DNA of 18,896 nucleotides. It comes from CADCTM01 sp049671305. GTDB taxonomy: Bacteria > Cyanobacteriota > Cyanobacteriia > Cyanobacteriales > Coleofasciculaceae. The DNA lies in contig JBATUR010000001.1 in NCBI GenBank assembly GCA_049671305.1, positions 1 through 18,896 of the forward strand. Reading direction: 5' to 3'. The notes below the pieces were generated by a model. It made no database searches. It saw only the letters and a list, made by a program, of their open reading frames with translations, and had not been told where the DNA came from. Position 1 is the stretch's first letter; the number at the start of each line of letters is the position of its first letter. The translations under genes were made by a program, and so were the position numbers. This document shows positions 1-6,164 of this stretch, piece by piece.

Positions 1-1622
1 TCACTTAGTTCCATACGACTAGCAACTCTACACTCAATATAAGCTAAAGCGTCGGTTAAAATCGGTGAACCATTTTCTGCCGCTTGAGTTTTGACACCAG
101 CAAAACGATCAGCACCTGGTGGAAAACGCTTGAGGAAGTGTTTCATTAAACCTTGATAGTTGCCTTCTTCTAAAACATTTAGCACAAAGCGATCGCCTAC
201 TTGCATTAATGACTCAATTGCTCTATCTTTGGCAACGGCAATAGTTAAACCCAAAGGTTTGAAACTTGCTTGCGTTACCCAAGAAGCTAACATGGCGCTT
301 TTTACATCACCTCTGGCTGCCGTGATAATATATAAGCCGCCGCTGATCCTTCCCAAGGCTTTATCAAGGTCAGCATCAAGAGACTTCATATTTTTGATAC
401 TGCGATCGCGTGTTAGCCATTGTCCCATGTCTGTACCCGCTTCTTCACAAAGTTGATAAACGGCTTCAGTTGGTGTATCCTTAACACGAATTGCTGGAAA
501 ACCTGCTTTTAGTCCCAAATCGCGAAACTGTCTTAATAACGGATCAATTGGTTCATCATCGCCGCCGTATGATTCAAAAATACCGATCGCTTGTTTAGCT
601 TTGGCTGCTGCTAAGATTGTACCAATCGCTGCGGCTGCAGTAGTATTAGTAACTGGCGGCATTCCAATCACAATACCCGCCATACGGTTGACTAATTCTT
701 GCACTTCTTGAGGATCAGCAGATTTTAGATCCATCATTTCCACCGCAACGCCTGTTTTAGTTATACCTCTGGCAACGGCTTGAGAAAGGCGATCGCTATA
801 ACCATAATCTGAGAAGTAAAATACCACAACCGATGTCTCTGACTTCGCCTGTGCCTTACTCCACTTGCGATAACGTCCCACCAACTCATCAACGTTATAT
901 CGTAACAAAGGACCATGACCGTTGGCAACTGTTGTTACTTCTCCCAACTGATCCATACGCTTCAGTGCCGAAATCACAGAGCGAGCATTCGGCGCCATCA
1001 AACAGTCATAATAAAAGCGATAATCAGCTTCAATTGTCGCTAATTCTTCATCAAAAGTATTTTCCGAGCAATAATGCAAACCAAAAGCATCACAGGTAAA
1101 TATCGTCTGTGTGCCAGCATCATAACTAAAAATTGTATCGGGCCAATGCAGATTTGGCGCATTTACAAATTCTAGAACATGACCTTTGCCTAAGTCTAGT
1201 TGGTCGCCATTCTTGACAATTTGCCGCTTAAATGGTTGATGTACTAAATCTTCCAGAAACTGAATTGCTACCTTGGCGCCAACTACAGTAACTTGCGGTG
1301 CTAATTGCAAAACATCTCTAACCAAACCACTGTGATCAGGCTCAGTATGACTAATAATTAAGTAATCAATTGTTGTTGGATCAATTAATCCTGTTAAGGT
1401 ATCCAAATACAACTGACGAAATTTTTCGTGAGAAGTATCAACTAAAGCAATTTTTTCACCACGAATTAGAAATGAGTTGTAGGTTGTACCATTTTGTAGC
1501 CCAAACTCAATATCAAATCTATCACGATCCCAATCTAACGAGCGAATTGCCGTTGTATCTTGAGCAATTTCACCTGTTTGCATGGTTAATCGCTTTTGAT
1601 TCCGCTCAGTCATTAATACCAT
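1..1622 (-). CDS. flv3: Flv3-type diflavin flavodiiron protein, C-terminus cut by window edge
   Basis: Reading the minus strand from an ATG at 1622 gives 540 codons open to the window edge; the family runs about 570-580 residues, so only the C-terminal tip is missing. Domains in order are a metallo-beta-lactamase-like diiron domain (about 30-260), a flavodoxin domain (about 265-410) and a flavin-reductase domain (from about 430). The diiron ligands are all present: His92, Glu94 and Asp96 with His97 in HTEPDHSG, His159 in HWPD, Asp178 in CDAFG and His236 in NGHGP. Cyanobacterial Flv3 keeps this canonical set whereas Flv1 does not, which is why I call Flv3. Family knowledge: the Flv1/Flv3 pair reduces O2 to water with electrons from photosystem I, protecting it under fluctuating light. 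AGGAG at a 7-8 base spacing supports the start; an in-frame ATG at 1613 is the alternative. Whether this is the vegetative (A) or heterocyst (B) paralogue cannot be told. Confidence 0.93.
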   Translation of the reverse strand, partial: MVLMTERNQKRLTMQTGEIAQDTTAIRSLDWDRDRFDIEFGLQNGTTYNSFLIRGEKIALVDTSHEKFRQLYLDTLTGLIDPTTIDYLIISHTEPDHSGLVRDVLQLAPQVTVVGAKVAIQFLEDLVHQPFKRQIVKNGDQLDLGKGHVLEFVNAPNLHWPDTIFSYDAGTQTIFTCDAFGLHYCSENTFDEELATIEADYRFYYDCLMAPNARSVISALKRMDQLGEVTTVANGHGPLLRYNVDELVGRYRKWSKAQAKSETSVVVFYFSDYGYSDRLSQAVARGITKTGVAVEMMDLKSADPQEVQELVNRMAGIVIGMPPVTNTTAAAAIGTILAAAKAKQAIGIFESYGGDDEPIDPLLRQFRDLGLKAGFPAIRVKDTPTEAVYQLCEEAGTDMGQWLTRDRSIKNMKSLDADLDKALGRISGGLYIITAARGDVKSAMLASWVTQASFKPLGLTIAVAKDRAIESLMQVGDRFVLNVLEEGNYQGLMKHFLKRFPPGADRFAGVKTQAAENGSPILTDALAYIECRVASRMELS

Positions 1623-1948
1623 TGATTGACTCCTTTATTAACTATTTTTAGTGATTTATTTTTCTTTATTTTTACACAATTATTTGGTTGATTTTTAGCC
1701 CATAAATTCTTGAAAAGCTAAATCATCTTCGCTTTTGAACACATAGATTTGCGAATTTGGCAATCAATTTTATTTAGATTGCTCATGTTTTGCCGTCTAT
1801 GCTTAACGTTTTGCCTGTTTCTGATATCAGTACTTACTTCTCTATCTTACCTGAGTACAAATACTTATGACAACTGAATTGTGGAAAAGTGGCGAGACGG
1901 AAGCGATTTCTGAGACAATAGCTGTGCCTGCGTTGATAACCGACACCT
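1623..1948. other. Intergenic region between divergent flv3 and coaX
   Basis: About 326 bases, AT-rich and dominated by T-runs near the flv3 side. It must hold the promoters of both divergent genes, but I see no pair of well-spaced -35/-10 boxes I would defend and no clear NtcA-type GTA-N8-TAC site. A 47-codon reading frame begins at an ATG at 1867 and runs into coaX to 2010 in another frame. It lacks a ribosome-binding site and I do not call it as a gene. Confidence 0.5.
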
Positions 1949-2791
1949 GTGAACGAAAGCTACATCGCCTTAATGATTGGCAATTCTCGGCTACACTGGG
2001 CTTGGTTTAAGGATGTTACTTTTCAAGCCTGGGATACAGATCATTTATCTATTACCGTAGTAGAGTCGCTAATGCAAAGTTGGGCATCTGGCGTTGCACT
2101 AAAAGAAATTTTACCGCGATCGCTATCTCAATACTCTTCAGAATGCCAGCTACCTTTATATATTGCCTCAGTTGTGCCAGCTCAAACCAAGTTATGGCAA
2201 AGCTACCCAGGCGCAAAAGTGATTACCCTAGATGATTTGCCCCTAAAAGCAGTTTATCCTAGTTTGGGCATTGACCGCGCCCTGGCTGTATTGGGTGCAG
2301 GTGAGGTTTACGGCTACCCGACACTAGTAATTGACGGGGGTACGGCACTAACCTTTACAGGTGCTGACGCCGAACTGCGGCTGATTGGAGGCGCGATTTT
2401 ACCAGGACTAGGCTTACAACTTCAGTCTTTGGCACAAAAAACCGCCGCGCTACCAGAAACCCAACTGCCAACTCAGTTACCGCCGCGCTGGGCAATCCAG
2501 ACAAATACAGCAATTGAGAGTGGAGTTATTTATACAATTTTAGCAGGTATTCGGGATTTTATTGAAGATTGGCGCTGTCAGTTTCCAGATAGTAAAATTG
2601 CGTTGACTGGGGGTGATGCTGCGGTACTTTTTAGTTATTTGCAAGTGCAGTTTCCAGAAATAGCGCGTCAGGTAGTTGTTGATAGTAATTTGATTTTTTG
2701 GGGAATGGGTGCTTGCAGCAGCGCTGAACTACGTTCCGCTTCGCTAACGCTATCGCTTAATCTTAAAATCAATCAAACTAATTTTGGTTAA
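1949..2791 (+). CDS. coaX: Type III pantothenate kinase CoaX
   Basis: CoaX phosphorylates pantothenate in the first step of coenzyme A synthesis; it is the ASKHA-fold, potassium-dependent type found in bacteria lacking CoaA. Visible motifs are IGNSRLHW near residues 10-17 (phosphate-binding loop), GIDRA near residue 105 (pantothenate site) and VIDGGTALTFTG near 126-137 (second nucleotide loop), followed by a GGDA motif near 230. The start is GTG at 1949, the only reasonable one because an in-frame TAA lies at 1937. Two oddities: the usual Asp of the first DxGN motif is Met9, which I believe is common in cyanobacterial CoaX but could not check, and the protein is about 20-25 residues longer than usual. 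The family normally ends near the WGMGAC sequence; the extra tail is encoded by a dispersed-repeat-like sequence at 2731-2758. Confidence 0.9.
   Translation: MNESYIALMIGNSRLHWAWFKDVTFQAWDTDHLSITVVESLMQSWASGVALKEILPRSLSQYSSECQLPLYIASVVPAQTKLWQSYPGAKVITLDDLPLKAVYPSLGIDRALAVLGAGEVYGYPTLVIDGGTALTFTGADAELRLIGGAILPGLGLQLQSLAQKTAALPETQLPTQLPPRWAIQTNTAIESGVIYTILAGIRDFIEDWRCQFPDSKIALTGGDAAVLFSYLQVQFPEIARQVVVDSNLIFWGMGACSSAELRSASLTLSLNLKINQTNFG
2731..2758 (+). repeat. Short dispersed repeat in the 3' end of coaX
   Basis: The stretch contains CGTTCCGCTTCGCTAACGC followed by TATCGC. From memory, this sequence and its complement (GCGTTAGCGAAGCGGAACG) are a small dispersed repeat found in many Nostoc-like genomes, usually between genes. 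Here it lies inside the coaX frame, and the family's normal C-terminus precedes it, so insertion probably extended the protein. Identification rests on recall of the repeat, not a search. Confidence 0.55.
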
Positions 2792-2823
2792 AATATCATC
2801 TGAACTAGACAAAATCCCAGGTT

Positions 2824-3030
2824 ATGGAAAACACACTTCTAAGACGCATCACCCTCGATCCAAATATCTGTCATGGTAAACCTTGCATTCGGGGACTACG
2901 TTATCCAGTTGAGTTTATTTTAGAATTACTCAGTTCTGGCATGAACACAGAAGAAATTTTAGACGACTACAGTGATTTAGAATGCGACGATATTTTAGCC
3001 GCTTTAGTGTTTGCGACAAAGCTGAGTTGA
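2824..3030 (+). CDS. DUF433 antitoxin-like protein, orphan
   Basis: A 68-residue protein with the typical DUF433 pattern: an ITLDPNICHGKPCIRGLR N-terminus, then a helix-turn-helix-like region with EILDDYSDLECDDILAAL. DUF433 proteins are small winged/HTH proteins normally encoded just upstream of a PIN-like DUF5615 toxin, acting as the antitoxin. Here no partner follows: only 47 bases separate the stop from a converging gene, and they encode nothing. The C-terminus ends at ATKLS, several residues short of many relatives, so the locus may be a decayed module that lost its toxin and part of the antitoxin. It starts 32 bases after coaX and could be read through from it. The ribosome-binding site is weak (AGG two bases before the ATG). 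Family assignment is good; function as an active antitoxin is inference. Confidence 0.8.
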   Translation: MENTLLRRITLDPNICHGKPCIRGLRYPVEFILELLSSGMNTEEILDDYSDLECDDILAALVFATKLS

Positions 3031-3077
3031 ATCGCGACATAATCACAATTCATCAATAATGTTATGATGACTAAAAG

Positions 3078-3890
3078 CTAATAACTATTCACAAACTCCC
3101 CAATCGACCGAGCAACCAAACTTGCCGAAGTTTCCGGTAAATCATGACTGCCATTTTCAATCATTTGTAACCGAGAATTGGTAGTATTATTAGCATAAGT
3201 TTGGCTTTGAGCGATCGCCTGACTACTATCATTACCACCTTGTAAAATTAAAGTCGGCACCTTCAGCATTTCCAATCGCTCTTGTAATAATTCTGCCTGA
3301 ATTTCTGCCCGACGCCGCCCAAATAACAATTTACAAGCAGTCGTGGAACGATTAAGCTGTTGCCTTAGTAACAAAGCTTGTTCAATAGATTTATGGCGTC
3401 CCAACAACCGCGCTATAGGTAAAATAGATTTTAATAAATAATAAGCGATCGGCGGCTGCCCAACCAACCAACGCTCCTGGCGCCAACTTTGCCTTTGCCC
3501 CTCTGGCTGAACACCTTCTGGTGATAGTAAAATTAAACCTTGAATCTGCTCAGAATATTGTAGAGCATAGCTTGCCGCAATCCAGCCACCAACCGAGTGA
3601 CCAATCAAATACACCTCAGATACGTGTAAAGCTTTAAAATATTCAAACAAACACTCTACTTGTAACTGAATAGAATAGTGAATTTTTGGGCATTCAGATT
3701 CACCAAAACCCAATAAATCAAGAGCAAAGCAATGGTAATCTTGGCTCAAATGCTCAATAACAGGTAGCCATTGAGTACCATCATTCCAAGTACCATGTAG
3801 AAACACAAGAATCGGTCCGCGACCGACTTCGCGCCAAAAAACCTGTCCTTGTGGTAATTTAATTCGAGAATTGCGTAGAGGTAAATTCAT
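3078..3890 (-). CDS. Alpha/beta-fold hydrolase
   Basis: A 270-residue single-domain alpha/beta hydrolase. The oxyanion-hole HG is at residues 32-33 (FLHGTWNDG), the nucleophile elbow is GHSVGG with Ser99, the acid is probably Asp221 in QGGNDSS, and the catalytic His is His249 in NGSHDLPE. All three catalytic residues are therefore present. A lid region rich in Arg and Gln spans about 128-205. There is no signal peptide, so it is probably cytoplasmic. Substrate cannot be deduced; the fold covers esterases, lipases, epoxide hydrolases and haloperoxidases. It lies 97 bases downstream of the Nudix gene on the same strand and may share its transcript. The ATG at 3890 has no strong ribosome-binding site but matches the usual start of the fold's first strand. 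Confidence 0.85.
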   Translation of the reverse strand: MNLPLRNSRIKLPQGQVFWREVGRGPILVFLHGTWNDGTQWLPVIEHLSQDYHCFALDLLGFGESECPKIHYSIQLQVECLFEYFKALHVSEVYLIGHSVGGWIAASYALQYSEQIQGLILLSPEGVQPEGQRQSWRQERWLVGQPPIAYYLLKSILPIARLLGRHKSIEQALLLRQQLNRSTTACKLLFGRRRAEIQAELLQERLEMLKVPTLILQGGNDSSQAIAQSQTYANNTTNSRLQMIENGSHDLPETSASLVARSIGEFVNSY

Positions 3891-3987
3891 CCTGATTACA
3901 GGGTCTTTTTTTTATTCACATTAGTCAAAGCCAGTTTGCCATTCCCAATGTGGTTGCTATGCAGTTTGCCTGTAACGATACTGTATT

Positions 3988-4443
3988 TCAAGCCAGGGTT
4001 GTTTTACCATCAAAATAATCTTGTAATTGTTGATCATGATCATGGCTAAGACTGCCCATTGGAATTGCTGAACGCTCAAAAGCTTTAACCTCACTGATTT
4101 CTAGCGTATCCTCTATATGCATTGTGCCTTGGACATCGGCTTCTATTACTACACAAATTGAATGAATTCTTGGATCGCGTCCAGGTTCTGAATATATTCC
4201 TACTAAACGACGAATTTTGAGCAACTCTAGTCCGGTTTCTTCAACCAACTCTCGCTGCACTGTTGTCTCCAAATTTTGACCCCAATTTACCATGCCTCCT
4301 GGTAGAGCCCACTGTCCATTATCGCGGCGGCGAACCAGGACAATTTGCCCATCCGGTAAAATCGGAATAATGCTTGTACCAGTAACAGGATGGCGAAAGA
4401 TAATGCCTAATACGGTTTGTATAAATTGCCAGCTTCGACGCAT
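3988..4443 (-). CDS. Nudix hydrolase with altered Nudix box
   Basis: A 151-residue Nudix-fold protein. The box occupies residues 50-72: Gly50, then Gln56 where the signature GX5EX7REUXEEXGU expects Glu, then Arg64-Glu65, Glu68-Glu69 and Gly71. The metal-binding core REL-VEETG is intact. Nudix enzymes hydrolyse nucleoside diphosphates linked to another moiety, such as ADP-ribose, NADH or oxidised dNTPs; the substrate here is not evident. The N-terminal part (residues 1-25) is mildly hydrophobic, and the C-terminus ends in a polar DHDQQLQDYFDG segment. I recall close cyanobacterial relatives with Asp and Glu at the positions that are Asn53, Gln56 and Asn57 here, but could not check. The start ATG at 4443 lacks a clear ribosome-binding site. 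The alpha/beta hydrolase follows. Confidence 0.88.
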   Translation of the reverse strand: MRRSWQFIQTVLGIIFRHPVTGTSIIPILPDGQIVLVRRRDNGQWALPGGMVNWGQNLETTVQRELVEETGLELLKIRRLVGIYSEPGRDPRIHSICVVIEADVQGTMHIEDTLEISEVKAFERSAIPMGSLSHDHDQQLQDYFDGKTTLA

Positions 4444-4819
4444 GGATTAAAAAAGGTGAGATTTGTGTATAAGACAGGTTGCGAACCCGACTGCTATCAT
4501 AGACGTTTAGGAGACACCTTCGATGACATCAACAGCTAAAAAAAGCCGATTTTAGGCAATTTAGCCTTGAATGTTTGAGAAATTTACTTGATAGCGCCTT
4601 TGCGATATTTAAGTGAACTTCTAGAAATCTTTTAGCCAAACCGACAAGGGCTCTGATTTTCTCGATTAACAACCGATCTTAAAGCTTTTTAATGTCGGAC
4701 TAACTAAGAAAATCCGATCGCTTCTTGTTCACTGGTGTAAGACTGGTAAGATAGACAAGCCAAGCTGAATCTCTGGTAAGGGGTCGTGAGGCATATTTTT
4801 TGTTATTGATGAGGTAAAC
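4444..4819. other. Intergenic region, divergent, with candidate promoter
   Basis: About 376 bases between the Nudix gene (-) and the 65-aa gene (+). A candidate promoter for the latter is TTGTTC (4725-4730) with a 16-base spacer to TAAGAT (4747-4752). A mini-frame at 4523-4555 (10 codons, starting MTSTAKK) has GGAG nine bases before its ATG; it could be a leader peptide, the stump of a lost gene, or chance. No other gene or clear hairpin is visible. Confidence 0.4.
4725..4752 (+). promoter_or_regulatory. Candidate sigma70-type promoter of the 65-aa gene
   Basis: TTGTTC and TAAGAT with a 16-base spacer; four of six matches in each box. Transcription would start near 4759 and give a leader of about 60 bases. 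Weak evidence. Confidence 0.3.
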
Positions 4820-5017
4820 ATGGCAAAGCGCCGCAATCTCAAGAAAGAAAAGGCGCAACGGAACCAAGCGTACGCCCGTAAGTTTCGTAAACGCAAAAAT
4901 ACGGGTCGCTTCTCTAAAAATCGGCGGTATAACAGACCACCGAGGGATGAGGAGCAAGACGAGGAAGGCAGTGAGCGGGAGTCCGATGGCGGCGGACAAG
5001 ATGTGCAATCTTATTAA
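4820..5017 (+). CDS. Small charge-polarised conserved cyanobacterial protein
   Basis: A 65-residue protein whose first two thirds are strongly basic (Lys/Arg-rich, MAKRRNLKKEKAQRNQAYAR and on to residue 40) and whose last third is acidic (PRDEEQDEEGSERESDGGG). I recall similar N-termini in small uncharacterised cyanobacterial proteins, but I know no function. The basic half suggests RNA, rRNA or DNA binding, and the acidic tail could be a self-shielding or protein-contact segment; both are inference. Expression looks real: GAGG lies five bases before the ATG and a strong terminator follows about 190 bases after the stop. A 141-codon frame on the opposite strand (4700-5125) covers it and is rejected as a shadow. 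Confidence 0.75.
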   Translation: MAKRRNLKKEKAQRNQAYARKFRKRKNTGRFSKNRRYNRPPRDEEQDEEGSERESDGGGQDVQSY

Positions 5018-5182
5018 TAAGGTTGGGCAGTGTAGTCTTTTTGTGCCTAGTCTCCGCTTTACTGAAACTTCTCTATGGCTTAAGGTATTGTCTCTATAAG
5101 TCAATTGAAGCAAGTGTTCCTGCACCGAGGTAATTTATGGTTAGGTTTTGCTTATCTGAAGTATAAACAAAATCTAACTTAA

Positions 5183-5241
5183 AACTAGCTCCAAGCTAGT
5201 TGAGCATCAACGTCTAAATATGGTTGATGCTCGTTTTTTTT
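5183..5241 (+). terminator. Rho-independent terminator with a second hairpin in front
   Basis: GAGCATCAAC (5202-5211) pairs perfectly with GTTGATGCTC (5223-5232), with an 11-base loop, and is followed by G and eight T (5234-5241). Directly in front is another perfect hairpin, AACTAGCT (5183-5190) with AGCTAGTT (5194-5201) around a 3-base loop. The pair ends the transcript of the 65-aa gene or of a small RNA in the 165 bases between its stop and the hairpins. Confidence 0.9.
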
Positions 5242-5367
5242 GTGCCTATCTAAGCTTTGAGAATTGGACATTAAATGTTGAGTTTGACTTTGTTCAACCC
5301 AAGCAGCCTTAACTTTGAGACAATACTAGCAACGATTTATTGTTATTAAATTTATTACCACAAATGC

Positions 5368-5396
5368 TTGCTTTTGTCAAAAGTTTGTGGCATAAT
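5368..5396 (+). promoter_or_regulatory. Candidate promoter of the 60-aa gene
   Basis: TTGCTT (5368-5373), 17-base spacer, CATAAT (5391-5396). The predicted start near 5403 would make a leader of about 100 bases that carries the inverted repeat listed separately. Confidence 0.4.
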
Positions 5397-5401
5397 AAGA
5401 T

Positions 5402-5463
5402 TGTTGCAACAGCAACGGGAAAAAGAAGCCAGCCTGAAACTTCTACAGGGCAACGGGCTGGCT
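5402..5463 (+). promoter_or_regulatory. Structured 5' leader of the 60-aa gene
   Basis: The leader contains a 10-base palindrome TGTTGCAACA (5402-5411) and an inverted repeat AGCCAGCC (5427-5434) / GGCTGGCT (5456-5463) with a 21-base loop. The G+C of the arms is well above the surrounding AT-rich sequence, which suggests RNA structure. It matches no riboswitch I recognise. Confidence 0.35.
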
Positions 5464-5502
5464 CTGGCTCCTATCAAACAAAGCAAAGGAGACAAACCTA
5501 TT

Positions 5503-5685
5503 ATGACTTACAAAGACAGCCTTAAGCCTTGGGCAGTGGTGCGACAAGGTAAAAATTTGCAATGGATCATTATCGCCCGTTACAAATCACGTGCCGATGC
5601 CGAGGGACACTTGTTGTTATTGCGTCAGCGTGTCCCCGATATAGAATTTAAGGTTGTCTTCGATTTACCTAATTACAGAAAATAA
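5503..5685 (+). CDS. Small conserved protein of unknown function (60 aa)
   Basis: The protein begins MTYKDSLKPWAVVRQGKN and ends with VFDLPNYRK. A longer in-frame start at 5368 exists, but its first 45 codons fall in the structured leader and in the candidate promoter; AAAGGAG 11 bases before the ATG at 5503 fixes the shorter start. Composition suggests a small alpha/beta fold: strand (PWAVVRQ), strand (WIIIARY), helix (SRADAEGHLLLLRQR), strand (FKVVFDL), a pattern like SPOR-type or other beta-alpha-beta mini-domains. I recall similar short cyanobacterial proteins without assigned function. A repeat-type hairpin (5706-5725) lies just after the stop. Confidence 0.7.
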   Translation: MTYKDSLKPWAVVRQGKNLQWIIIARYKSRADAEGHLLLLRQRVPDIEFKVVFDLPNYRK

Positions 5686-5705
5686 AGGTTACGCAGCTTA
5701 ATTAA

Positions 5706-5725
5706 GGAGGGCAATGCCCACCCTA
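5706..5725. repeat. GGGCAATGCCC short dispersed repeat
   Basis: GGAGGGCAATGCCCACCCTA; the core GGGCAATGCCC is an interrupted palindrome. Such GGGCAATGCCCACCCT units are, from memory, scattered between genes in many cyanobacteria. It sits 20 bases after a stop codon and may form a 3' hairpin on the transcript. Confidence 0.5.
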
Positions 5726-5748
5726 GATCAAGAACAACTGACCACAAA

Positions 5749-5800
5749 ACATTAGCGTTAGATTAAGCTTTGGTTAAGATGACCTAAAGAAGGTGTTAAC
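5749..5800 (-). promoter_or_regulatory. Candidate Pho box (SphR/PhoB-type repeats)
   Basis: Five 8-mers repeat at an exact 11-base period with 3-base spacers, starting at 5749, 5760, 5771, 5782 and 5793. Against the reverse of the cyanobacterial Pho-box unit (PyTTAAPyPyW, read here as WRRTTAAR), AGATTAAG (5760) and TGGTTAAG (5771) match 8/8, and the flanking units ACATTAGC, ACCTAAAG and GTGTTAAC match 5/8 each. The core units lie just upstream of a -10-like TAAAAT (5802-5807) before the 85-aa gene. The consensus is from memory. Confidence 0.45.
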
Positions 5801-5831
5801 ATAAAATATTAATCTCACGACTGAGGTAGCT

Positions 5832-6089
5832 ATGGCAGATTCAGCTTACAGAAGCAAGAACAGCTTTCTCTACCCTCGGAGTAACTACCGTGGACAATTT
5901 AGCCCAGAAACTTTGGCATTTAATGCCAACTTGCAAGAATTTGCTCAAAAAGTTTCCTATATTTCAGGCTTAGAAACAGGGGGCAAGCTTTCTCCTGACC
6001 AAGCCTATAAAGAGGTAAAATCGCTTTGGAAGCAATTAAAGCAAAGTAAAAAAGCGATGGGTATTGGGGTGGAACCGCCAAAAAGTTAG
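5832..6089 (+). CDS. DUF7219-like small cyanobacterial protein
   Basis: An 85-residue soluble protein starting MADSAYRSKNSFLYPRSNYR, with a conserved-looking middle (LAFNANLQEFAQKVSYISGL), a GGKLSPDQAYKEVK motif and a Lys-rich helical end. The pattern fits what I remember as the DUF7219 family of cyanobacteria, which has no known function; I am moderately sure of the family name. It looks mainly helical, with no signal peptide or membrane segment. GAGG five bases before the ATG supports the start. A candidate Pho box precedes it, so phosphate control is possible, and a terminator follows at 6133-6164, making it a single-gene unit. Confidence 0.75.
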   Translation: MADSAYRSKNSFLYPRSNYRGQFSPETLAFNANLQEFAQKVSYISGLETGGKLSPDQAYKEVKSLWKQLKQSKKAMGIGVEPPKS

Positions 6090-6132
6090 TAATTTGCTTT
6101 CTTGGTGGCGATATTTAACTGTGACGCAGATC

Positions 6133-6164
6133 TTCCCCTATCTAACTCAAGTTGGGGAATTTTT
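6133..6164 (+). terminator. Rho-independent terminator after the 85-aa gene
   Basis: TTCCCC (6133-6138) pairs with GGGGAA (6154-6159); the apical part AACT/AGTT can extend the stem with a 5-base bulge. Five T follow (6160-6164). Confidence 0.75.

Larger units (their letters stand above)
5018..5502. other. Non-coding stretch between the 65-aa and 60-aa genes
   Basis: About 485 bases. The first part (5018-5182) is a 3' untranslated region with no recognised content, then come the double-hairpin terminator (5183-5241), an AT-rich spacer, a candidate promoter (5368-5396) and a structured leader (5402-5463). Two frames running through the leader into or near the next gene lack start signals, and I treat them as non-coding. 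Confidence 0.6.

Noticed and set aside
160..1651. Plus-strand frames at 160-456, 833-1099 and 1370-1651
   Set aside because: All are antisense to flv3, whose full set of ligands is intact on the minus strand.
4700..5125. 141-codon minus-strand frame
   Set aside because: It covers the 65-aa gene, which has a ribosome-binding site and natural composition; the minus frame has no family look and no start signal.
5340..5525. 61-codon frame before the 60-aa gene
   Set aside because: No ribosome-binding site, runs through promoter and leader structure, different frame from the supported gene.
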